DNA of 64,000 nt from NCBI GenBank assembly GCA_041394285.1, contig JAWKIL010000015.1, positions 1 to 64,000 on the forward strand, written 5' to 3'. The stretch's first letter is position 1; every line of letters starts with the position of its first letter. The DNA is from CADEDH01 sp041394285. GTDB lineage: Bacteria > Actinomycetota > Acidimicrobiia > Acidimicrobiales > SZUA-35. Shown here one piece after another: positions 18,243 to 26,700 of this stretch. Under the pieces are notes generated by a model that saw only the letters and a list, made by a program, of their open reading frames with translations, made no database searches and was not told the origin of the DNA. A program made the position numbers and the translations under genes.

Positions 18243-18857
18243 ATGGCGCGGCCACTCGACCGGTACCGGATCAACGACGGCGTGGGGGCCGAGCGACGCG
18301 AGTCGTACCGCAAGGTCGACCGGAGCGCCGGCATGGCGTTCGGGGCCGCCATCGCCTCGCTGCTGGTGGCCACGATGGTGGTCAACCAGTCGACGGGAGC
18401 GCTCCAGCCCAAAGGCTCGGTGGCCGGGACCGGGTTCCAGGTCGGCACGATCACCCTGACCGACGACGACGAGGGCCGCTCGCTGGTCAACCTCGTCAAC
18501 ATGGTGCCCAGCCGGCCGGCCCGGGAATGCCTGGAGGTGACCTACGAGGGCACGATCCTGCCGGTCGAGGTGAGCCTCCAGGCCCTGGCCGACGGGGCCC
18601 TGGCCGAGCACGTGGTGGTCGACATCGAGCGGGGCGTGGGCGGGGGCTACGGCCGGTGCGACGAGATCACCGATGCCGAGCCCGTCTATCACGGCGACCT
18701 GGCCAGCCTGGCCTCGGGCGAGCCGCTGGACGTGGGCACGTGGCGCAACACCGGCGACCGGTCCAGCTTCCGGTTCACGTTCCGGCTGGAGGACGATGCC
18801 GCCGCCATCGGCCAGGCGACCAGTGTGGACTTCCGGTGGGAGGCGGTGCCCCAGTGA
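18243..18857 (+). CDS. SipW-substrate-like exported protein 2 (TasA/CalY type)
   Basis: A 204-residue protein with a charged N-terminus (residues 1-29), one hydrophobic segment (about 30-47, MAFGAAIASLLVATMVV), then ALQPKGSVAGTGFQVGTITL. That last motif lines up with the VPANSFSTGTIDI motif of the clearer family member at 23144. The body is predicted beta-rich with one Cys pair (RECLEV, GRCDEI). It is likely exported, cleaved by a neighbouring SipW-type peptidase and assembled at the surface. It starts 2 bases after the fusion gene and overlaps the next gene (GTGA). Confidence 0.7.
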   Translation: MARPLDRYRINDGVGAERRESYRKVDRSAGMAFGAAIASLLVATMVVNQSTGALQPKGSVAGTGFQVGTITLTDDDEGRSLVNLVNMVPSRPARECLEVTYEGTILPVEVSLQALADGALAEHVVVDIERGVGGGYGRCDEITDAEPVYHGDLASLASGEPLDVGTWRNTGDRSSFRFTFRLEDDAAAIGQATSVDFRWEAVPQ

Positions 18858-19540
18858 GGCCCGGACCCCGTATCGCCCACCCCACCCGGCAGTCGCTGCT
18901 GGCCGCCCTCGTGGTGGCGGTCGGGCTGGCGGCCCTGGCCGGTCCGGTGGTGGTGTTGACCGGTGCCGCCCGGGGCCGGGCCCAGCCCTCCGGCGACCCC
19001 TTCGGCGCCGGCCTGGGAGCCGACGGTCGGTTGTCGGCCGCCACCCTCGACGTGGAAGCCGGCCAGCGGACCGCGCCTGTCACCGTCGGAGCCCTGGCTC
19101 CCGGTGACCGGGCGACGGGATCGATCGAGATCGTGAATGCCGGCGATCTCCCCCTCCACTACGCCCTGCTGCTGTCGCCCACGGGCCAGCCGGTGGAGAG
19201 CTGGCTGCGCTGGGACCTGTGGCTGGGCCCGGCCCGGGGCTGCGGCGGTGGCACCCCCGGCCCGACCGATCCCGACCTGCTGCTGTCGGGGGCCGTGCTC
19301 GACGGGGGCGGGCCGATCGCCCTGCTGGGCCGGCCCGATCCGGGCTTCGACCCGGGCGACCGGGTGCTCGGCGTCGGCCAGCGGGAACTCCTCTGCCTGG
19401 CCGTCTTCCTGCCCCTGGACGCCCCCGACGCTGTCCAGGGGCAGGCCGTGACCCCCCGGTTCGTGGCCGCCGCCGAGCACCACCTGCCGGGGGCCGGGCC
19501 GGGCAGCGAGGCTGCGCCCGACGGCGGGAGTGGCACATGA
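18854..19540 (+). CDS. SipW-substrate-like exported protein 3 (TasA/CalY type)
   Basis: A 228-residue protein whose hydrophobic segment (residues 14-36) is followed by a strand pattern typical of the camelysin/TasA family. APVTVGALAPGDRATGSI corresponds to the 'PGD' strand, and EIVNAGDLPLHYALLL to the N-x-G-x-L-x-L-x-Y strand. Both are recognisable in the protein at 23144 as MVPGDQVTAPLTV and NNGTLQLRYAM. Two Cys (GCGGG, ELLCLAVF) are present. The GTG start overlaps the previous stop and its own stop overlaps the next start (ATGA), so the order of synthesis is tightly coupled. Confidence 0.75.
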   Translation: MRPGPRIAHPTRQSLLAALVVAVGLAALAGPVVVLTGAARGRAQPSGDPFGAGLGADGRLSAATLDVEAGQRTAPVTVGALAPGDRATGSIEIVNAGDLPLHYALLLSPTGQPVESWLRWDLWLGPARGCGGGTPGPTDPDLLLSGAVLDGGGPIALLGRPDPGFDPGDRVLGVGQRELLCLAVFLPLDAPDAVQGQAVTPRFVAAAEHHLPGAGPGSEAAPDGGSGT

Positions 19541-22500
19541 GCCGGCGGACCCGGCGCGTGGCCAGGATCGTGGGCCGGACGCTGAACGCCGCCGCCCTGC
19601 TGGTGGCGGTGACGGTGATCGCCGCCGTGGTGGCGGTGGGGGCCGGGCTGGCCGCCGGCTACCGGCCGGTGGTGATCACCGGCGGCAGCATGGGCGAGGC
19701 GATGCCCGACCGATCGCTGGTGGTGGCCCGGCCCGCCGAGCGGGTGGCGGTGGGCGACGTGCTGGTCATGCGCCGCACCGGTCGGGCCACGATCACCCAC
19801 CGGGTGACCGAGCTGGAGCCGGGAGCCGAGGGCGGCCCGCTGCTCGCCATCACCCGGGGCGACGCCAACGAGTACGTCGATCCCGCCCCCTACCCCCTGG
19901 GCCGACGGGAACTGGTGGCCCGGTGGACGATCCCGGCGCTGGGCGGGCTGGTGCTCCGGGCCGCCACCCCGCTCGTGGGCTCAGCCATCGTGACGCTGGT
20001 GGTGCTGATCCTGGCCACGGCCGCCCTGCGCCGCATCTGGCGATCCGATCCGCCGGGCGGTTCCTCTCCCGGGTCGCCCTCGGCCGCACCGGGCACGGTG
20101 GCCGCCGGCCGGACCCGCCGCCGCAGAGCCGGGGCGGTGGCTGCGGTCGGCGTGCTGCTGGCGGCGGCCACCGTGGCCTGGGCCCTCTACGTCGACTCGG
20201 CCGGGGTGCCGGCCAACCAGTTCAGCGCCTCGGGCTGCTGGGACGCCAAGGTGGCCGGCGTCCAGAAGGGCACCACCACCAGTACCGCCATCGGGACCCA
20301 GACCGTGACGATCGACGCCGTCGACACCACCCGGTCCTTCCTCACCTTCACCGTGCGCAGCACCGGCAACGAGCCGGAGGACTCCCGGGTGCTGGGGAGG
20401 CTGGCGACGGGCACCACCGTCACCTTCCAACGCAACGGCGACAATCCGTCACCGCCCACCGTCACCATCGAATGGTCGGTGGTCACCTATTCGTGCGGGG
20501 TCACCGTGCAGCGGGGCACAGCGGCCCCGAACGGCACGGCGACCATCGACGTACCCATCTCCACCGTCGACACCTCGGCCAGCTTCGTGCTCGGCACCTC
20601 CGTGCCCGACACCACCGCGCTCACCTACGGCGGCAACGATCTGGTGGCCTACGAGCTCACCTCGTCCACCAACCTGCGGATCAGCACCGACACCGAGGCG
20701 GCGGTGGGCGCGGCCGCCTTCGGGTGGCAGGTGATCACGTTCGACGATCCGGGCGACATCGACGTGCAGACCGTGTCGGCCACACTGGGCACCGGCACCG
20801 GGACGACCACCGTCGCCCTGTCGGCTCCGGTCGATCTGGCCTCCACCTTCGTGCTGGCCAGCCCCTACGGGTTCCCGGGCGGCGCGGCGATCGGCGACCG
20901 CATGATCCGGGCCCGCCTGCTCGACGCCTCCACCGTGGAGGTGTACCGGGCCGTCACCACCGAGTCGGTCGGGGCCCGCATCCAGGTGGTGACCCTCAAC
21001 GAGGGCACGACCGTGCAGCGGGGGCTGGTGACGATGAGCCCTGGCACCAGCGTCGCCACCGCCGGCCTGAGCCCGGTGGACGTGGGCCGCTCCACCGCCT
21101 TCACCACCGTGATGGAGCCGGGATCGCTCAGCGGCGGCTCCACCAGCCACACGGCCGACGACGTGCCGGGCGAGGGTTCGGCCACCGTCACCCTGCCCGA
21201 CGCCACCAGCGTCTCGCTCCGACGGGCCACGTCGCTGTCCACCGCCACCTTCGCCTGGCAGGTGGTGACGTGGGGTGGTCCGGGCTGGGCCGATGCCAGC
21301 TACCTCCTGCGCCAGCGCATCGACGTCACCGCCGGCAGCGTCGACTCGCCCACCGGCTACACGACGTCGGTGGTGGTCGACCACGCGTCCCTGGTGGCCA
21401 GCGGGCTGTCGCTGCCGTCGGGCGACGACCTGCGCCTGTGGCGCCACGACGGCACAACCTGGTCCGAGCTCGACCGGGTGCTCGACCCGGCCTCGGCGTG
21501 GAACAGCCCCAACACCACCGTGTGGTTCCGCACCCAGGAGTCGATCTCGGCCGGCGAGACCGTCTCCTACTGGCTCTATTTCGCCAAGCCCACGGCCGGT
21601 GCCCCGCCGGCCGATCCCGACAATGTGTGGCTCCTGCGGGAGGGCTTCGAGAGCGGACTGGGCTCCTTCACCGACCGGACCGACGGCACCGGCTGGTACC
21701 AGGCCCAGCCGTGGACCCGGCGGATCACGCTGTCGGTGGCCGAGTCGGCCGTCGACGGCACCCTCACCAGCCAGCCGGTGCTGGTCCGCCTCACCAGCGC
21801 CGACCTGGCCGCCCACGCCCAGGCCGACGGATCCGACATCCGCTTCACCGGGGCCGACGGCACCACGGCCCTGCCCCACGAGATCGAGGCGTACGATCCG
21901 GGCAGCGGCACCCTCACCGCCTGGGTGCTGGTGCCATCGGTCGACGCCACCACGAACACGACGGTCCAGATGTACTACGGGGCGTCCGACGCTCCGGCCC
22001 AGGCCGCCCCCCGGGCGGTGTGGGGCAACGAGCTGGCGGCCTGGCATCTGAGCCGCAGCCGCACCGGGCCCGCACCGTCGCTCGACGATTCGTCGACCTC
22101 CGGTCTCGACGGCCGGGCCCTGGGCGACACGGCCCTGACCGACACCGCGTCCGGGCCGGCCAATGATCTCGACGGTGTCACCGACCGGCTGGAATCGGCG
22201 CCCCGGGACCTTCCCGACGGCCCGCTAACGGTGTCGGCCTGGTTCCGGCCCGACGTGGTGACGGGAAGCCCGGTACTCCTGGCCCAGGGCGATCCGAGCG
22301 GAACGGGAGCGTTCGAGCTGGCCGTGGTGGCCGGCGTCCCCCGGTTCCGGCTCCGGGCGGGGGCGGCGTTGGCCGAGGTGAGCGGCGGTACGGTGTCGGC
22401 CGGTGCGTGGCACCTGGTGACCGCCACCTGGAACGGGTCGACGGTCACGCTCTACGTCGACGGGGCACCGGCCGGCGCCACCCCGGCCTCGGGGGCCACC

Positions 22501-23052
22501 GTCGACGGGTCGGGGATCGCCATGACCCTGGGCGGCGACGCCGCCGGGAGCCGTACCCTCGACGGCCAACTGGGCGAGGCCCGCGTGTCGGTCCGGGCCT
22601 GGTCGGCGGCCGAAGTGCGCTTCGCGTACCAGAACCTGGCCGATCCGGGCGGCACGGTCACCGCCGGGGCCGCCACCGCCGGCACCTGGTTCGCCCCGGG
22701 CACGTGGACGGTGCGGCGACCGATCACGGTCGACCACACCCTCGTGGCCGGGAACCTCACCGATTTCCCTCTGCTGGTGCAGGTGGCCGACGCCAGCCTC
22801 GGCGTCTCGGGCCAGGCCGACGGCGATGATCTGGTGTTCACCGCCGCCGACGGCGTGACCCGCCTCGACCACGACCTCGAGTCGTGGGACGCCGGCACGG
22901 GCACCCTCACGGCCTGGGTGCGCATCCCGTCCCTCAGCGCAACCGTCGACACCGAGTTGTTCCTCTACTCGGGAAACGCCAATGCTGCGAGCCAGGAAGA
23001 CCCGGTGGGGGTCTGGGGCGCCGAGTCCGACCTGGTCCTGACCGGGGGGTAG
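19537..23052 (+). CDS. SipW-type signal peptidase fused to a substrate-like surface protein with DUF2341 and LamG modules
   Basis: A 1171-residue fusion. Residues 1-165 are a complete SipW-class signal peptidase: TM at 18-40, Ser51 in TGGSMGEAMPD, His88 in ITHRV, Asp109 in RGDANEY, second TM near 145-165. After a Pro/Ser linker and RRRR comes a second hydrophobic segment (about 199-217) ending WALYVDSAGVPANQFSAS. This closely copies the SipW-type cleavage region ALFTDSATVPANSFSTG of the protein at 23144. The rest is exported: a Thr/Val-rich beta region, two DUF2341-like modules (nt about 21298-21650 and 21715-22030), a LamG/concanavalin-like domain (about 22050-22650) and a third DUF2341 (22710-23040) that stops abruptly at VWGAESDLVLTGG. 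Enzyme and substrate in one chain suggest self- or mutual processing. Confidence 0.9.
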   Translation: MSRRTRRVARIVGRTLNAAALLVAVTVIAAVVAVGAGLAAGYRPVVITGGSMGEAMPDRSLVVARPAERVAVGDVLVMRRTGRATITHRVTELEPGAEGGPLLAITRGDANEYVDPAPYPLGRRELVARWTIPALGGLVLRAATPLVGSAIVTLVVLILATAALRRIWRSDPPGGSSPGSPSAAPGTVAAGRTRRRRAGAVAAVGVLLAAATVAWALYVDSAGVPANQFSASGCWDAKVAGVQKGTTTSTAIGTQTVTIDAVDTTRSFLTFTVRSTGNEPEDSRVLGRLATGTTVTFQRNGDNPSPPTVTIEWSVVTYSCGVTVQRGTAAPNGTATIDVPISTVDTSASFVLGTSVPDTTALTYGGNDLVAYELTSSTNLRISTDTEAAVGAAAFGWQVITFDDPGDIDVQTVSATLGTGTGTTTVALSAPVDLASTFVLASPYGFPGGAAIGDRMIRARLLDASTVEVYRAVTTESVGARIQVVTLNEGTTVQRGLVTMSPGTSVATAGLSPVDVGRSTAFTTVMEPGSLSGGSTSHTADDVPGEGSATVTLPDATSVSLRRATSLSTATFAWQVVTWGGPGWADASYLLRQRIDVTAGSVDSPTGYTTSVVVDHASLVASGLSLPSGDDLRLWRHDGTTWSELDRVLDPASAWNSPNTTVWFRTQESISAGETVSYWLYFAKPTAGAPPADPDNVWLLREGFESGLGSFTDRTDGTGWYQAQPWTRRITLSVAESAVDGTLTSQPVLVRLTSADLAAHAQADGSDIRFTGADGTTALPHEIEAYDPGSGTLTAWVLVPSVDATTNTTVQMYYGASDAPAQAAPRAVWGNELAAWHLSRSRTGPAPSLDDSSTSGLDGRALGDTALTDTASGPANDLDGVTDRLESAPRDLPDGPLTVSAWFRPDVVTGSPVLLAQGDPSGTGAFELAVVAGVPRFRLRAGAALAEVSGGTVSAGAWHLVTATWNGSTVTLYVDGAPAGATPASGATVDGSGIAMTLGGDAAGSRTLDGQLGEARVSVRAWSAAEVRFAYQNLADPGGTVTAGAATAGTWFAPGTWTVRRPITVDHTLVAGNLTDFPLLVQVADASLGVSGQADGDDLVFTAADGVTRLDHDLESWDAGTGTLTAWVRIPSLSATVDTELFLYSGNANAASQEDPVGVWGAESDLVLTGG

Positions 23053-23143
23053 CCCGAGACCTGACTGTGTCCAGTTTTCTGTTCAATCCCGTAATTCCCT
23101 GCCGTCAGCGGCCGATGGAGGTGGTGAACCCGGAGGTTCATCC

Positions 23144-23740
23144 ATGTCCGCTGCCCCCAAGCCAACGAGATCGGATCCGACCAAGGCCCTGCTGTCAGTA
23201 GCCGTGGTTCTGGTAGGGGTCGCTCTCGTCGCCGTCACCTCCCTGGCCCTGTTCACCGATTCGGCCACGGTGCCGGCCAACTCCTTCTCCACCGGCACGA
23301 TCGACATCGCCACCTCGCCCACCACCGCCCTGGTCACGATGGATGCCATGGTGCCGGGCGACCAGGTGACCGCTCCCCTCACCGTGCAGAACAACGGCAC
23401 CCTGCAGCTGCGTTACGCCATGACCAGCACCACCACCGAAGACACGCTGGCGGCCCAGCTCGTGCTCACGGTGAAGTCGGGGGTGACCACCTGCAACACC
23501 GCCAACTGGTCGGCCACCGGGACCACGCTCTATTCGGGGATACTGGGCAGCACGGGCGCCACCGCCGTGCTGGGATCGGTGGCGGCGGGGGCCCAGGTCG
23601 GCGACCGCACGCTGAACGCTGCGGCCTCCGAGGTGCTGTGCTTCAACGTGACCCTACCGGCCAACGCCAGCCTGGGCAGCGGGGCGACCACCACGGCCAC
23701 GTTCACATTCCAGGCCGAGCAGACCACCAACAACCCCTGA
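23144..23740 (+). CDS. TasA/CalY-family protein with SipW-type signal peptide
   Basis: The clearest fibre-subunit candidate, 198 residues. The N-terminal segment (about 15-36) ends ALFTDSATVPANSFSTGT, the SipW-cognate signal peptide pattern. The mature part has the family's strand motifs MVPGDQVTAPL, NNGTLQLRYAMTST and LCFNVTLPANASLG. A Cys pair (TTCNTAN, VLCFNV) is likely oxidised. In Bacillus such proteins (TasA, camelysin) form extracellular fibres after cleavage by SipW. A good ribosome site (CGGAGG, 6-base spacing) and a 91-base gap separate it from the previous gene, so it may have its own promoter or be made at higher level. The giant surface gene follows 19 bases later. Confidence 0.88.
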   Translation: MSAAPKPTRSDPTKALLSVAVVLVGVALVAVTSLALFTDSATVPANSFSTGTIDIATSPTTALVTMDAMVPGDQVTAPLTVQNNGTLQLRYAMTSTTTEDTLAAQLVLTVKSGVTTCNTANWSATGTTLYSGILGSTGATAVLGSVAAGAQVGDRTLNAAASEVLCFNVTLPANASLGSGATTTATFTFQAEQTTNNP

Positions 23741-23759
23741 GCCGGCGGGGAGCCGAGCG

Positions 23760-26700
23760 GTGGGAGTGAGTCGCCGGATACGACGGATCGGCGCCATCGG
23801 CGTCACCGCTGCGTTCGTCGCCCTGTTCTGGTTCACCGACTGGTTCGGTCCGGGCGTGGGAACCAACCTCACGTTCACCGTCAACTCGACGGCCGACGCC
23901 GGTGACAACAATCCGGGCAACGGGGTGTGCAGCACCGGCGGCACGATCTCGGGCGGTGCGGCCCAGTGCACACTGCGGGCCGCCATCGAGGAGGCCAACG
24001 CCGTGGCCGGGTTGGACACGATCAACTTCTCCATCCCCACCACCGACGCCAACCACGCCTCCGGGGTGTGGACCATCGCTCCGGCCTCGGGCAACCCCCT
24101 GCCCGAGATCTACTCGCCGGTGACGATCGACGGCACCACCCAGAGCGGGGTGTCGGTCAACACCGCGCAGTCGCCGTCGAACATGACCGGCAACCTCGCC
24201 GTGCAGATCTCCGGGGTCAACGACACCACCACCGCCGACTGGGACGGGCTCGTGCTCAACACCGGCTCCGACGGTTCCACGGTCCGCGGCCTGTCCATCT
24301 ACGCCTTCGACAACTCGGCCAGCGAGGGCATCTTGATCTGGAACTCGTCGAACAACGTGATCGCCGGCAACCACATCGGGGTCAGGGCCACCGGCACGGT
24401 GGGCAACGACGGCAACAACGCCGGTGTGGGCATCGCCGGGGGCTCGTCGAACAACCGCATCGGGGGGGCGGCGGCCGCCGATCGCAACATGTGCTCCGTC
24501 AACTCGGCGTCAGGGAACGAATGGGCCTGCATCTGGGCCTTTGGAACCACCACACGCAACAACACCGTGGAGGGCAACGAGCTGGGGCTCATGAAGAACG
24601 GCACCGCCACCGGTGCGGGCTGGGCCGGCATAGACGCCTGGGAAGGCACCACGATGACCGTCGGCGGAACCTCCACCGGCGCCGGGAACCGGATCACGGG
24701 CTTCAGCAAGGGGATCACCCTCAACGACGTGACGCCGGCGCCGCACATCGCCATCGTGGGCAACCGCATCTGGGGCAACAGCTTCCTCGCCATCGACTTC
24801 AAGGACGACAACGTCACGAGCAACGACGTGAACGATGCCGACAGCGGCCCCAACGACCTGCTGAACTTCCCCGTCATCTCGAGCGTCAAGGCGGCCAGCA
24901 CCACGGTGACGATCTCGTACTCGCTCGACGTGCCCGCCGGCAGCTACTACATCGAGGCCTTCACCAACCCGTCGGGGGCCGACCCCTCGGGCTACGGCGA
25001 AGCCCAGGTCACCGCCGGGTCGTCCACGATCACCAAGACCGGCTCCGGCAGCCAGAGCTTCACCATGACCTACACCGGGGCGGTGGGTGACATCGTGTCG
25101 ATGACGGCCACCCAGCTGTCGTCGGGCACGCCGTACCAGACCTCCGAGCTGTCGCAGACGGCCACCGCCGTCAACCGGCTGGCGACGGTCAACTCCACCG
25201 CCATCATCGACGACAGCAACGCCGGGGACGGCGTGTGTTCCACCGGGGGCACCAACTCGGCCGGCGCCACCGCCTGCACCCTGCTCGCCGCCGTCACCGA
25301 GGCCAACGCGTCGGCCGCCATCGACACGATCTGGTTCAACATCCCCACCTCCGATCCCGGCTACTCGGCCGGGGTGTGGACCATCGCCCCGCCCGGCGGG
25401 ACGGCGCCCGCCGTCTCCACGACGATGACGATCGACGCCACCACGCAGCCGGGATGGAGCTCCACGCCCGTGGTGTCCTACAACGCCGCCGGCCTCAGCT
25501 CGGGCCCGGCCGTGTCGATCACGGCCTCCGGTGTGGTGGTCAAAGGTCTCAACGTCCGGGGATCACCGGGGGTCGGTATCTCGGTTGCCGGTAGCGGCTC
25601 CACCGTCGCCTACTGCTTCGTGGGCACCAACGCTGCCGGCACCGCGGCCTCGCCCAACGCCGCCCAGGGGGTCACCGTCTCGGCTGCCAACGTCACGCTG
25701 GACCACAACCTGATCTCGGGCAACGGGTTCGACGGCGTGATCATCAGCTCGTCGGGAACCGTCGTCACCGACAACGTCATCGGTACCACGGTGACCGGCA
25801 ACGCCGCCCTGCCCAACGGCCAGGAGGGCATCGAGCTCAGCAACGCCACCAACACCGTGATCGGCACGGTGGGACACGGCAACGTGATCTCCGGCAACCT
25901 CTACGCCGGCATCAACGGCTGGTCAGGGACCAACACCGGGGTGAAGGTCCAGGCCAACAAGATCGGCGTGGGAGCCGACGGCGCCACCGCCGTGGCCAAC
26001 GGCACCGCGAACGCCGAAGGGGGCATCACGCTGCGAGGAACCAACACCGGTTGGCTCATCGGCGGCTCCGGAGCCGGCGAGGGCAACACGATCGCCGACA
26101 ACTCGGGCGATGGCGTGATGCTGATCACGGTCAACGGGTCCTCCAACGACATCGCCGTGATCGGTAACTCGATCCATTCGAACACCGGGCTGGCGATCGA
26201 CCTGGGCGACGACGGGGTGACGGCCAATGACACCGGCGACGGCGACTCCGGCCTCAACGACCTGCTCAACTACCCGGTCATCGGCGAGGTCGGCCTGTCG
26301 GGCGGCAACCTCACCGTGACCTACCGGCTCGACGCCCCGGCCGGCACCTATCGGGTCGAGTTCTTCACCAACAGCGCAGCTGATCCCACCGGCTACGGGG
26401 AGGCCCAGACGCTGGCCGGCTCGGCCTCGGTCACCCACACCGGCGGCACCGCCACCTACACCGCCAGCTTCGCCGGGGCGGCCAACGCCACCATCACCGC
26501 GTCGGTCACCGAGAACCCGTCGGCCAACACGTGGGGCGCCACCTCGGAGCTGTCGCTGGCCGTCACCGCCGGCGTGACCGTGAGCGGAACGGTGTACGAA
26601 GACGTCGACGGCGACGGCCTGATCAGCGACGACGGCGCCGCCCGCAGCGCAGTGGACGTGTGGCTGTTCGCCGAGAAGGACGGCAACTCGAAGCCGTCGG

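Noticed and set aside
15362..18502. 1046-residue minus-strand frame under the peptidase-GGDEF fusion
   Set aside because: Low-complexity antisense of a clear multi-domain protein; no domain visible.
19530..22166. 878-residue frame overlapping the second peptidase fusion
   Set aside because: Arg/Gly/His-rich and without motifs; it is a +2 reading of the real gene.
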